Of a stretch of 64,000 nucleotides of DNA, positions 36,011 through 47,364 are shown piece after piece. This stretch comes from Tamarix chinensis. Lineage: Eukaryota > Streptophyta > Magnoliopsida > Caryophyllales > Tamaricaceae. The stretch lies in the NCBI GenBank assembly GCA_030549775.1, contig CM060177.1, positions 93,857,236 to 93,921,235 on the forward strand, read 5' to 3'. Position numbers and translations under genes: made by a program. The notes beneath the pieces are model-generated. The model was not told where the DNA came from. It did no database searches and saw nothing but the letters and a program-made list of their open reading frames with translations. Each line of letters starts with the position of its first letter. The first letter of the stretch is position 1.

Positions 36011-37900
36011 CCGAAATCTACTCCCTTCATTTCTCCCTAAAAATGAAAAGTTTAGGTTGAGAAAAATGGGGGTGTTATAGTGTTGACCAGCTTGAACTCT
36101 TCATCCATTAAGTGCTTAACTTGATATTTAAGTTCAAAGTCCATAGCACTTGATGGTAGTCTTGAATGTGGTCTGTTCTTGAGTGTTTTGTGAAACTTGA
36201 TCACTTTTTTGTCTTTCTCTACACTTAGAATGTTTACTTGAGTGTTTTTGTCATCAATTGGGCTTAAAGAGTTCATGCACATTTAAATACCCATGTTAAA
36301 ATCCTTTTTGAGGTTTGTTACCAAAAAAACTAAAGATTAAGATATTGATTGACCTATGAGGTCAAGAAACAACAATAATATCATGAAGACGATGAGGATT
36401 ATGAGGATTATAACGTCACAAACAATGATTCTTTCTTCAATTTGTAACCCCAAAATATTGAAACAGTTTAAGAAATTGCAAGAGATTTCAATTGACATTC
36501 CAAATTAACATATACCCATCATTTTTCCACATTTCTTATGAAAATCTTCCTTAATCCATCGTATAAATGCCAAGGATATGTTAGATGGATATACATATAT
36601 GTGTTGTTATTTATCTAAACCCATTGGCCAATCTAAACAAATCAAAATGATAGAGGTGATTTGATTAATTTGGAGTACAAATTTCTTGTAAGTTATAGAG
36701 AGGGTGATGACTTACCTAGGAAGTCAATACCAATGTGTGGATATACCCCTTATGTTTCCATGATTTCATTAATAAGACTTTATAAATCAAATGAAAGATT
36801 GCTTATAACATATGAAAAAGCATGTCAAAAAGAAGCATATCATGCTATTTATTGATTTCATCACTAATCTGACAACATTTAATATTTACACAAGCACCAT
36901 CGGTCATTTTTACCTATTTTTATAATATATTTGAAACTTTCAAAAATTTAAACATATAGCTACTACACGGTTATGCAAAAAAAAAAAATGCAATTTAATA
37001 CATATTCATCATGTCATACCTTCACACATATATAGACATATAATATACATATTTTCATCATTTACATAGTATCACACCTTATATTTGCATAACACCAACC
37101 CTTTCATCGTATAATAATCCTTTATGTCACTACCCCAAATCTTTTAGCACCTCACCATTTAATATATTATGGCATTCATGTTCAGTTGTAGAAACATGTT
37201 TGCACTAACAACTTGAACTAACATAGTTAACCCAACAATGGAATGAAGACACATAGCTTAACTAAGATGCATAAACGTTTAAACATATATTTTATGGAAA
37301 CAACCTTGATGCATTCAAAAGCTTTCAAAAGTCAAACATATACATTAATGATGTTTTCCAAAAATTTTTTACGAGGCCTTTGGCATTGATGTGGTCGGAT
37401 CGACCTTAGGATCAAGTTTGCTCTCGTAATTATCTAGGTCATACAACATATATCTTAGAAATAAAATTTCATAGCAACGGTTTGCTATGTATTAGCAAGA
37501 TTCTTTGACTCAAACAAGTAAATTTGATGGACCACAAACAGTTAGGCAGAGCCACAATGGTTGAGCATTGGTTAGTAAATAAGAGGTTAATTCATGGCAG
37601 CTATTTGCGTCAACAATCTTACTGAAATGTAGAAATATAAATTTCCACTAGAAGAGGTGGGTGGTTCTACACTTCATGTAAAAAGGAGACATATGTCTAG
37701 TGATTATACATAAGCAAATTCAGCTATTCCTTTCACATAAACTAGTTAGTGTCACAAATAACATGTTGTTATATTTAGACATCTCCGTTAATATTAGGAC
37801 CATCCAAAACCCCAAACCATGACATCAAAATCAACTAGATAAATGTATGCATGACATATATGCTACCTACATATATGAATTATAATATTGCATAATCCAT
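36011..37900. other. Unassigned stretch, possibly LTR-element internal remnant
   Basis: The first 40 bp look like a polypurine tract of a minus-strand element. A minus-strand frame at 36,052-36,282 (76 codons) and a plus-strand frame at 36,661-36,855 have no motif I recognise. The remainder is AT-rich with no repeats of note. Confidence 0.35.
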
Positions 37901-38067
37901 TTATTATTATTTTTACATTGAAGGGAATGAATATATCCCAAAAAAATAAATCAAATGAGGTAAAAAACAAGCTCTCCTATAACTACAACCTCTTGTCATA
38001 TTGAATAAAAGGATATCACGAAGGGGAGTGGAGGAGACTCAAACATCTGCAAGCCATAAACCAAGTC

Positions 38068-38253
38068 TTAACCAATGTGTCTCATCCTATCAGTATCTTG
38101 ATTTCCCTCCCGTAAGCCATGCAAGATTCGATAAAACACAAACTTCACCATAAGAACTTGGCATGCTTCAACTATATGTCTCTGAGGATGGTTTAGAGGA
38201 ATCCGTCTATTCATGAGACTTACTGCAACTAAAGAATCACCGTAAATAATCAC
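38068..38253 (-). pseudogene. LINE RNase H domain fragment
   Basis: The reading IIYGDSLVAVSLMN, then HPQRHIVEACQVL and HGLREGNQDTDRM, matches the C-terminal plant RNase H domain (RVT_3) of L1 and gypsy-like elements: 'E/D-D-S-x-x-x-V' active-site strand, middle helix, 'H-V-x-R-E-x-N-x-x-A-D' end. The first catalytic positions are altered (YGDS) and the last motif is eroded (TDRM). Further upstream strands are out of frame. Confidence 0.8.
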
Positions 38254-38699
38254 TTTGTCATATCCCTTGGAATGAGCTTTATGTATTCTGTACCGATTGG
38301 CCTAAAGTTCCACTTGAAGAATATTTCCATAACCCAATTTTGAGGCAAAACCAAAATGCCATTTGAAAGTGTGGTCTCTAGCCACCCTACCAGCTGAAAT
38401 CATCCTGGGATTATTCCTTATTGACTCGTCCACATTAATCTTGAGAACATCTGGTGAAAGGGGATCCTAACCTACTGCTTGCTAAAGACATTCTTTCCCC
38501 ATATGTTAGACATCTGAAAAAACCTCCTAAGTCCGAATTTCATCCCTAGAAAACTCTCTAATCTATCTAGTTTCCTGCTTTGGCCAAATGTCTTTACCTT
38601 CAAACACATAAGCATTTTGAAATTTCCATAGGCTCCAACAAGCTAAAGCAAAAACTAAAGCCTAAGGTAGGTCCATGAGTTCTACCATTTTGTACATTT

Positions 38700-39113
38700 T
38701 TAAATTTGACCAAAACCAATCATGAAAGGTAAAATGAAAAATTCCACTTGAAGGTGGTCTAGAACAAGTTTGATCCAAATATCTCTGTTGCGATCACAGT
38801 CCCTCAACACATGCAGGATATCCTTCTCAGTGTGCCCACATTGAATGCATGAAGCATCCTCAGTCAACTTTCTTTTGAACCTATCCGCATTGGTAAGAAG
38901 TTTGTTTTGGCTTAATAACCAATTAAAGGTCTTAATATGTTGTATGGCCTTCAAGTGCCAAATTAAATTCCAATTGGGAGACTCGTAAGCAAAATCTTGG
39001 TTCGGCCACTCATAGGCAGATTTCATAGTAAAAACACCATTAGGGGTATAAACCCAATATCGAGCATCATCTCTGGAATCTTCTAGGTTAATAAACACCC
39101 CAATAATCTCCAT
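38700..39113 (-). pseudogene. LINE zf-RVT domain fragment
   Basis: A 137-codon stretch has WVYTPNGVFTMKSAY, then IWHLKAIQHIKTFNWLL and NADRFKRK, then CIQCGHTEKDILHVLRDC. This is the zinc-binding domain (zf-RVT) after plant L1 reverse transcriptases, where 'G-x-F-(T/S)-V-K-S-A-Y' and 'C-x2-C...E-x-x-x-H-x-x-x-x-C' are the usual marks. The finger residues are intact; the frame is closed on both sides by stops. Confidence 0.88.
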
Positions 39114-39961
39114 TATGCTTTCATGAGGAAGAAGGTGTTGAAACTTAGGCCAATTTCAGGTACCATCTAGTATAAAGTAGCCTCGAACCCTATAATTCTT
39201 CTGCTCATCTGGGATTTACTAAATGGCTACAAAATTTAGGGGTGAATTACCAACCCACCAATTCTCTCAAAAACAAGCCACCCCTTTTAACTGAATATCC
39301 CACTTAATTCCTACTTCCAACATGTAGTAAGCCTTATAAATATTATGCCACAGGCATAACTTTACATGGTGGAAAAGCCCATGAATGAACTAAGAAATGT
39401 CACCATATTTTCATGCAGCAATTTCACCCATAGTTATTCCTTCTTAGTGAGTACTTCCTATCCTTTGTTCTTAAGTCAACAAAGATTAATCTAGTTAACA
39501 AGATGAATCTTCTTTATGGTTCAAGTACCACCTCACACAAAGTGTTTGTTAATTTTATCAAGTTTTGAAGTGACATTATTAGGTAGCCTACTAATGGAAA
39601 TAGCATAAATGGGTATGGTGCTAGTTACTGCCTGATATAAGGTAATTCTTCCCACAAGGGACAACATATTTGGTTGCCAGGAGAAAAGCCGCTTCTGAAC
39701 CCTATCAATAACAGAAGCATAAAAACCCTAAGGTCTCCTTCCTATATGGAGATTCACCCCAAAGATATTTATTTAAAATCCGAATAGACTTCGTACCAGA
39801 AGCGGCTTCAATTTCCTTCACTACATGAGTAGCTACAATAAGAGAAAACAATAAGGAAGATTTACTAGTATTGACCTTTTGATTAGATTCTAAACCAAAA
39901 ACTTATAGACTATCCAAAAAATCTAGATTTGCAGGATAGACGCTTGAGAAAACAGAAGCAA

Positions 39962-40428
39962 GTCATCAGCAAAGAACGAATGAGAACTTTTTATTCCTCC
40001 TCTGGTAATGCTAATCGATTTCCAAAGACCCCTCCTACATCACAATGAGTAAGATGATAGAGTCTCTCCATACATCGAATGAATATATACAGTGATATGG
40101 GATCCCCTTGTCTAACCCCTCTAGAAGGATGGAAAGCCTTAGAAATTTCTTCATTCCAAAGAACCCACATGGAGGGAGTTGAAATGCAGAACATAATAAG
40201 TTAGATAATCTGATACGAAAACCTCACAAGAACCAGGGTTTGCTCCATAAAATCCAAAGATAGTTGATCATAAGCTTTCTCTAGATCTACCTTCATTGCT
40301 ATAATTCCTAACTTACCCTTCGTCTTCCTTATTGTGTGGAGAATCTCATGCAGAATAATGATATTGTTGCACCTTTGAAGACCTGGAATAAAGCTATTTT
40401 GTTCACACCCAATAAGCTTTGTTAGCAA
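39962..40428 (-). pseudogene. LINE reverse transcriptase, palm region
   Basis: Three blocks on the minus strand in two frames. 40,428-40,201 has QNSFIPGLQRCNN and IAMKVDLEKAYDQLS (first catalytic Asp in VDLEKAYD). 40,194-39,991 has FHPSRGVRQGDPIS, the RT motif 'P-x-R-G-V-R-Q-G-D-P-L-S'. After a frameshift, FFADDLLLF at about 39,950-39,976 carries the catalytic FADD box (codons at 39,962-39,973). All core motifs of RVT_1 are present but the frame is broken. Confidence 0.92.
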
Positions 40429-40639
40429 CAGTTTGATTCAGAATGTGAGTACTTTAGTGATGACTTTGTACGCCACATTACATAAACCTATGGGTATGAA
40501 ATCACGTAGATAAATAGGGTTTTCTATCTTAGGAATCAAAGATAAGATAGTATCATTGAGATTCTTATCAAAATATCCTTTATTAAATGCCTCATCAACC
40601 AAAGAGAAAAAGATCACTACCCACTATTTGCAAACATTT

Positions 40640-41236
40640 CTAGTAAAAAAATGGGTTTAGTCCATTAGGGTCAGAGCTCTTCAAGGCTCCCATAGAGAAC
40701 GTGGCCATCCTTACGTATTCATTACTGATAAGAACCAACACAATCATCTGCTCCTCATTTGTGATATGAGAAAATTTTGTAGGTATCATGGGCCGAGTCA
40801 CCGAACCTTGGTCTTCCGAGAACAACTTGAGGAAGAAAGATCTAGCAGTCTCTAACATATCCTTCTCGTTTTGGATCCAAACACCCTCTTCATTTTGAAT
40901 ACACTCTAATCTATTTCTCCTTCTTTTAGATACCACCATCATGTGAAAATATTGAGTATTTCTATCTTGAAGAGTCACAGCATTGATCTTGGATCTTTGA
41001 AACCAACACAACTACTCTTGTTTCAATATCTCATTCAACCCACCCAAGAGTTTACCCTCTAACTTTTCTAGATTAATAGAGAAAGAGGTGGCTTGTCTAC
41101 TCTAGATTCCACTAACTTGTGCCAAACCTCTTCTCTTATGGGCTTCAATCGCTCCAAACTCCTGAGCATTCCATTCCTATAGTTCACGAGAACAAGACTT
41201 CACTTTATCAATGAAGTCCCTACTTTGGTTCCATCT
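40640..41236 (-). pseudogene. LINE RT N-terminal / linker region
   Basis: 41,011-40,640 reads DRNTQYFHMMVVSKRRRNR, then NEEGVWIQNEKDM and FSMGALKSSDPNGLNPFFY, the standard plant L1 block 'DRNTxFFHxxxxxRRxxNxI...'. Upstream, 41,236-41,020 carries a linker with RELQEW-like and GAIEAHKRRGL-like readings and a stop. It joins in sense to 46,555 across the solo LTR. Confidence 0.88.
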
Positions 41237-41699
41237 TGTAACACCCCCAAATTTACTACCAAAAAATTTCGTTTAAATCCAAAGGTTTAGCGGAAGCGAA
41301 AGAATTAAAAACGTAAACTTGGGGGTATTACCGCCACACTTAGTACCAGACCGGTTCACTCCTACCGTTCCGATACTAAGTGCTAAGGCTAAACTAAACA
41401 ATCGTTAAGTACGAATCATCAAAACATAGGTTCATTGTTAACATAGATCATTCACGAAAAAACGATTCAACACCAGTTAGGATATCGTTTAGGAATACAA
41501 CTTAAGAGTACAGTTTCGAAACAAGAAGCGTGGTACAAAATATAGCTAGATAAAACAGATCCCAAGGGACCAATATCCGGACCGCCTACTCACTCAAATC
41601 AAGCCTTCCACCCCAAATTAGTAACCGATCAAACCTGCATAGGAGGTCTGCTCCCCACCATTGGTGGATCATCACAGGACCCATTCAATCAAGGTAGTA

Positions 41700-41720
41700 T
41701 CAGTACGGGTCTAATACTGA
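41700..41720 (-). other. Hairpin TCAGTA / TACTGA in the 41-46 kb LTR
   Basis: A 6-bp stem and a 9-nt loop (CGGGTCTAA), about 465 bp from the LTR end. Confidence 0.6.
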
Positions 41721-41904
41721 GGAAGGGCGCTGGTGCGCTAAGGCCAAAAATACAATCATACCACATAGCACACATAGCACAATCATATAGACAACATGCG
41801 ATAACCCGCAAGATAAGGTCTGAATACTTTCCGGTGACTTATTCTTTATCCTCGTTAATAATATGTCCATTTCACACATATTCTTTAATAATCCATGTAA
41901 GTGC

Positions 41905-42520
41905 GGGAGCCCCACTATTATAGCCGGTGGACCGAAAATCAACACTCAGGGCATAACGCCTCTGACCACTATTATAGCCGGTGGACCGGAATCAACACCC
42001 AGGGTGGATCGCCTCTGGCCACTATTCTAACCAGTGGACCGGACTGGCCCCGACTTACATGGTGTTTCGCTGTAAGTACATAGTATTTTCCCATGAATTA
42101 CTTCATTTATATTCATTCAAAGCATTCTTCATTAATCCATGTGAGCGCGGGAGCCCCACTATTATAGTCGGTGGACCGGAAATAAACACACAGGGCAGAA
42201 CGCCTCTGACCACTATTATAGCCGGTGGACCGGAATCAACACCCAGGGCGGAACGCCTCTGGCCACTATTCTAACCGGTGGACCGGACTGGCCCCGACTT
42301 ACATGGTGTTTCGCTGTAAGTACTTAGTATTTTCCCTGTGGATTAACTTATTCGTTTGGGTCTGTCGAGCCCGAATCCCCCACTATTATAGCCGGTGGAC
42401 CGAAATAAACACTCAAGGCAGAACGCCTCTGACCACTATTATAGCCGGTGGACCGAAAATAAACACCTAGGGCAGAACGCCTCTGGCCACTATTCTAACC
42501 GGTGGACTGGACTGGGTTGG
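41905..42520 (-). repeat. CCACTATTATAGCCGGTGGACCGG tandem repeat
   Basis: About eight units of roughly 55-60 bp have the core CCACTATTATAGCCGGTGG and an ACCCAGGGCGGAACGCCTCT spacer. A longer order is visible: groups are separated by GACTTACATGGTGTTTCGC and a variant palindromic box (near 42,064 and 42,306). CCAC pairs with GTGG inside each core. Open frames at 41,901-42,470 on the + strand only translate the repeat. Confidence 0.9.
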
Positions 42521-42528
42521 GCTCATTA

Positions 42529-42556
42529 GTCTTTCGCTTTACGTAATTAATGTCTT
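42529..42556 (-). other. Palindromic box variant (CTTTCGCTTTACGTAATTAA)
   Basis: Same position and context as CTTTCACTTTAAGTGATTAA at 13,146-13,165 and 19,064-19,083 in the LARD LTRs. Confidence 0.5.
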
Positions 42557-42939
42557 ATCCGTGTCTTATTGAGTCACATCACACCCTTGACATGCATAAA
42601 TCATTCTCTTTATACTGTACACATCATAACTAATAAAATCCCACATTCATAACTACACTTTAATCAATAAATACACATGATAACACCCACAACTCTAAGC
42701 AGCCATAACCGACCCTAATTGTCCACACCAAACCGTGGTTACCCACTCTTAACCCTATTTTACCATAAAAATCATACTTAGCCATCCCAAACCTTAATTA
42801 TCCTCAACAAATCACAATTAGCTACTCCAACCCTACTTAATCACGACGAACCAGAGTTAATCACTCCAAACCCTAATTCTGTCTCCTCCATACCCTTATA
42901 ATACTCCACATACTATTCTCCGTCCAAAAAGGTTAAACA

Positions 42940-43560
42940 CCCAGATCATACTTGCATTACCTTTCTTACATCCCAAATCAACCTTTCATACGCAAATTTT
43001 ACTCCCACGCAAACGTTACACATCCTATGCAACCTCTCGAACTTTTCATACAAACCCTAAATCCCATACAATCATTAACTCCCATGCAAAACCCTAACTC
43101 CACCATGCAGACCCTAATACCCCCATATGAACATTATTACCACCAAACCATAACACCACCATGCAAACCCTAATACCACCATAAGCCATTAATACCACCA
43201 TGAAATCACTAATACCACCATACGTACCCTAATACCACTATGCGAACCCTAATACCACCATTCCAACCATAATACCACCATGCAAACCCTAATATCATCA
43301 TGCAACCATTAATACCACCATGCAACCATTAATACCGCCATAGAACATCAATACCACCATACAAACCATAACACCACCATGCAAACCCTAATACCACCAT
43401 AAGCCATCAATACCACCATGAAATCACTAATACCAATGTACAAACATTAATACCACCAAACCATAACACCACCATGCAAACCCTAATACCACCATAAGCC
43501 ATTAATACCACCATGAAATCACTAATACCACCATACAAACTTCAAGACCCCCATGCATAG
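42940..43560 (-). repeat. ACCACCATGCAAACCCTAAT minisatellite
   Basis: About 30 units of roughly 20 bp; variants include AAGCCATTAATACCACCAT and GAAATCACTAATACC. A block of several units near 43,185-43,230 recurs near 43,395-43,430 and 43,495-43,530, so sub-blocks were duplicated. A decayed counterpart lies at 50,700-50,960. Confidence 0.9.
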
Positions 43561-44944
43561 TTCCCAACTCTCATTTATTTCGGACATTCCTCCCACTTAA
43601 ATCTTCTCTCATAGATCATGAGGTACTTAGGTCAACCTCATCTCCCCCCTTAGTGGTCTCACTTCCCATTTATTTTCGGTCATCCTTATATTCCCAAATC
43701 ATATTACCATTTATCCTATCATGCATGTCCTAGAGGGCCATAACATAATACATCAAAAACATCATACATATACATGTCATGCTCATGTCATGGAAGCACA
43801 TACAACATACCTCAATCTCCAAGCTGCGCTACACACAAGACAAGTTATACACAATCATATAATACATGGCATAGCATGGCATACACAATATTCAACACAT
43901 CCATGTCACACATAGCACAAGGCCATTAGCTTCGTCCTTACCTAAGGCGACGCCGGGCTTAGAGCACGCTCCTCTAACTCCTTAGGGTTTTGGTTAGGAT
44001 TACCTATAAAAGGGGGAAATACTAGGTATTAGTTTCCCTCAAAAGTGCCATCAACCCTTATTTTAGTTTAGGATTAAGGTTCTTATTACTAGAGGGGTAA
44101 TTATACAAAAGCTAGGGCTTTTACCTTAAAATTAGTATACTAAATATTACTAGTCAAAATATGTTTATTTTAATACTTATTGTTTCACTTATTTTATTAA
44201 ACCCATTAGTTCTAATCTTGTAGTAATAGGGTTTATGCTAGCTATAGGAAAATAGTGATAACAATAATAATAAAACTAATAATAGTGACACTAATGTTTA
44301 TAGTGATAGAAACCCTAGCGTTTTTAAGGCTAAGTCTAATAATAGTGTTAGGGTTAAAATAATAATATACTAATTACAATACCAACAAGTAAAATATTCC
44401 AAAAGATGATAATGATAAAAGTTGTATATTTTTGAATAGTAATAATATAAGGGTTTCAATGTTTTTGGTCACAATAATAGGAATAATAATAATAATAATA
44501 ATAGTAAGGATAAAGACAATAATAAACCATGGCTAGCGTTAGTATTATTAGTAAAAATAATAGTGAGGTTAATAGTGGCAATAATAGTAAATGAGGGAAG
44601 TCTTAATCACATTAACCCTAAAGTCTTAGACCATTATTAATGATAATAGTATTATTGGTTAGGAAAATTATAAGGTTAGGTTGAGTAATAGTAATAATAG
44701 TAATGATAATAATAATAATAATAATAATAATCACAAAGGAGGTAACTATATTAACACTAAGTTGTTAGTAATAATAATAATGATAATATCATTAGCAATA
44801 ATAATAAAATAATGATAATAATAATATTAATAATAATAATAATGAAAGTAATAATAATAATGATAATATTAAGTATAATATCATTAATAGTAGTTAAAAA
44901 TTAATAATAGTTATAGAAAAGATATATTTGGGTTTGGGTAAGTT

Positions 44945-46255
44945 GGAAACCACCTAAGGTCGGTGGTGGTCCGGCGGCGGCGCGTGGCGGCGACGGCGGC
45001 GGTGATGGAGGAGGAAGAGAAGGGAAAAGATCAAGGTGGGGGCTGGATGGAAGGAGGAAAAGAGAAGTTTGAGGTGGGGAAAGAAACAACAGGTGAAGGG
45101 GAGTGGAGTGAGGGTGGTGGCGTGGCAAGGGGTGGCGGCGCGCGGTGGTTGGCGCGGCGGCTGAGGGTGGTGGAGAGAGGTGGAAGATGGGGGAGGTAGA
45201 AGGAGAGGGAGGCAGGGGAAGATGGCGGTATGGGAAGGTAGAGAGAGGTCTGCTGGACAATTTGGAGGCAGGAGGAGGCGATGGTGGCGGCCGGGTTGCG
45301 GTGGAAGGCGGCGTAAAGCGGCGACGAGCTGGAAGGGGGCTGCTCGGGTGGCGATTTTGCACGGCTTGGGTGGCTCGTGCAAGGGAAATAGAGGGCTGAG
45401 GAGGGCTTGGTTAGGTGGAGGGTGGTGCAAGGTGGGGTTCTGGGCAGCGCTAGACCGGCAGCATTGGGGGACGGCGGCGGTCGACGCGTCTGATGGGGCT
45501 ACAGCAAGAGGGAGCAAACCCAGGGTTTCAGGATTCCAAATCCCGAATCCAGGTGATCAATGGGGGTATTTATAGGCAGGGTGGTCAGGAAAGGCCAAGG
45601 GGAATAAGACAAGGGGTGCTGGCGCCAGGCTGGCCGGCAGGCGGCAGCTGCCATGGCAGGCGCCAGGCGCCAGGCTGGCCGGCAGGCGGCAGTTGCCATG
45701 GCAGGCGGCAGGCGGTTGCAGGAGAGAAAAAGGAAGGGTTACAGGCCGCTCAGGAGGGAGGACAATGTTGGTTGGGGCCAAAATGGGGAAAGAAAACGAC
45801 GGGAGAGAGAGAGGGAGGCAGGCTCGCCGGTGTCGGGGCAGCGCCGGCAGTGCAGGCACGCGTCGCTGTTGCCGTCTGCACGAGGAAGAAGAAGGGGGGA
45901 GAAAGGAGGGGGAGGACCGGAGGTCCAGGGGGAAAAGGAAGAGAAGGGGGACCGGCCTGTTCGGCGGTGTTTAAAAGATTTTAAAACGACACGCGGCGTT
46001 TTGGGAAATGTTTGGGCAAAACGTTGCTTCCTTGTCGGTCTGGCAACGGTTATTTTTTTCCTTATTGTGACGCGGCGTTTCGGCGACTTTAGCGTCGAAA
46101 CGCAGCATTTTGTCTCACGGGCGGCTGGGCTCGCTAGGTCGCAGGCAAGAAGAAGGAAGGAGAGGCTGGGTTGGGCCGGCGAGGCCCAACTTCGGCGGAG
46201 GAAGAAGAAAAAGGAAAAAGAAGGAAAAGAAAAAGGGAAAAAGGAAAAGAAAGGA
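44945..46255 (-). other. GC-rich segment of family I LTR (leader and upstream promoter)
   Basis: Purine-rich on the + strand, so pyrimidine-rich in the transcribed sense. It carries several overlapping open frames in both strands, for example 44,954-45,517 (187 codons, minus, Pro/Ser/Ala-rich), which starts just downstream of the TATA box. A duplicated CAGGCTGGCCGGCAGGCGGC block occurs near 45,630 and 45,672. Protein coding is not supported. Confidence 0.7.
45567..45574 (-). promoter_or_regulatory. TATA box of family I LTR (TATAAATA)
   Basis: The + strand TGGGGGTATTTATAGG gives CCTATAAATACCCC in sense. An identical GGGGTATTTATAGG lies at the equivalent place of the second family member (52,777-52,790). 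A start of transcription about 30 bp downstream would be near 45,537, leaving about 4.3 kb of R and U5 and about 1 kb of U3. Confidence 0.65.
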
Positions 46256-46554
46256 TTTATTTAGGGTTTTGGATTTTGCATAAATTATTTAGAATATTTT
46301 TGGGCTATTTAGAATATTAATATTTAGAAAATATTAAATAAATTCCTTTTTTTTGCTTATTTTAGATAAATTTCCTTAACCTCCATTCTAATTAGAAAAT
46401 ACCCAAATTTTCTTCCAATTAAATTCTTTATTATTTTCCTCTTAATTTACCTTATTAATTCTCTAAATTTTAATAAATGAATTTATATAATTGATTTTCC
46501 TAATAATTGCTTATTTGGCCATAATTTTGAAAATTAGGATTTTGGGGTATTTCA

Positions 46555-47364
46555 CATCTATCCTTCACTATTGAGCTAATAGATAAGTTTGTCAACCAAG
46601 CTACCTCAAACTTAAAGTGGCAGTGGGGGGACAAGCATCACACTTAACATTATTAAGCACAAATAAAATAGGATGGTGGTCCGAATAAGTCCTTGGTAAG
46701 TGTATCACCCTAGCTTTAGGAAATAGCAAACTCCGGGAGTTAGTTGCCACTATTCTATCAATATGGGAGCTTATCTTAGACCTCCTACTTTTCCATGCCA
46801 CGTAAATTTAGGACCTAAGAAGCTTGGATCCTCCAACAAACAAGTTCTGAGATTATTATTGAATGTTAAACAACAATTAAGATGCCGATGACTGCCTCCT
46901 CTTCTTTCCAAAAGACTCCCTACATCATTGAAATCACCACCTACGATTCAAGGAAGGGATAATCGAGCTACAAACCTCATTAAGTCTTCCCACATCTCAT
47001 CTTCGAGGGTCAATGTAGGAGAACCATATATGCCAGAAAACATAAACTCCTATCCTATGGGCAAGGAGACTAAGGCATGGATGATTTGTACACATGCTTC
47101 AAGAACCTGCATTTTTAATAGATCATCTCTCCAAAGGAGCCAAATACCACCCTGGAAACCCCAATCTTCGACCCTCGCATTTCCTTCGAAACCCAACTCA
47201 TGGATTGTGTCCTCTTCCTTACTCCTAATAATCTTTGTTTCAACCAACACCACCAAACATGGTTTATTTTTCTTAACTAGCTCAAAAAAATGAGCATGAA
47301 AGATAGCATTTCTTGTACCATTAATGTTCCAGAATATGAACTTCCATTGTGCAGCAGCAATCAT
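46555..47364 (-). pseudogene. LINE apurinic-like endonuclease domain
   Basis: The N-part 47,364-47,050 reads WKFIFWNINGTRN, then KPCLVVLVETKI and WGFQGGIWLLW, the first motifs of plant L1 endonuclease. The middle has the metal-binding VGGDFND box (codons at about 46,924-46,944) and GPKFTWHG. The C-part 46,801-46,601 has IDRIVATNSRSLLFP and YSDHHPIL, the last catalytic S-D-H-x-P motif. It ends in a RFEAAW-like block at 46,555, where the solo LTR cuts. In-frame stops lie between the parts. Short + strand open frames here are shadows. Confidence 0.92.

Larger units (their letters stand above)
37905..41236 (-). mobile_element. Plant L1-type LINE, 3' half (RT, zf-RVT, RNase H)
   Basis: The minus-strand remnant of a non-LTR retrotransposon, continuing from 46,555-49,040 after removal of the solo LTR between them. 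Domain order is RT linker, RT fingers/palm, FADD box, zf-RVT and RNase H, the usual plant L1 ORF2 order. Near 37,900-37,915 the minus strand becomes GTAAAAATAATAATAAAT, a plausible decayed 3' tail. Total length without the LTR is about 5.8 kb, near full length. Many stops and frameshifts make it inactive. Confidence 0.88.
41237..46554 (-). mobile_element. 5,318-bp solo LTR (family I), minus orientation
   Basis: Bounded by TGTAACACCCCCAAATTTACT and TTTTGGGGTATTTCA with the perfect duplication CATCT (41,232-41,236; 46,555-46,559). The LINE reads through in sense once it is removed. No internal region. Contents: hairpin 41,700-41,720; CCAC/GTGG repeats 41,905-42,520; ACCACCATGC minisatellite 42,940-43,560; degenerate AAT repeat 44,460-44,900; GC-rich segment 44,945-46,255 with a TATA box. 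Relatives: about 50,640-53,812 and 63,838 to the window end. Confidence 0.94.

Noticed and set aside
36052..36282. 76-codon minus ORF with an acidic/basic mix
   Set aside because: I tried to read it as chromodomain, integrase or RT C-terminus of a chromovirus and found no convincing motif.
44901..46264. ORFs of 131-203 codons in the GC-rich LTR segment, including a 187-codon minus ORF near the TATA box
   Set aside because: Low complexity, open on both strands, and the equivalent part of the truncated family member (52,150-53,395) does not keep the same protein.
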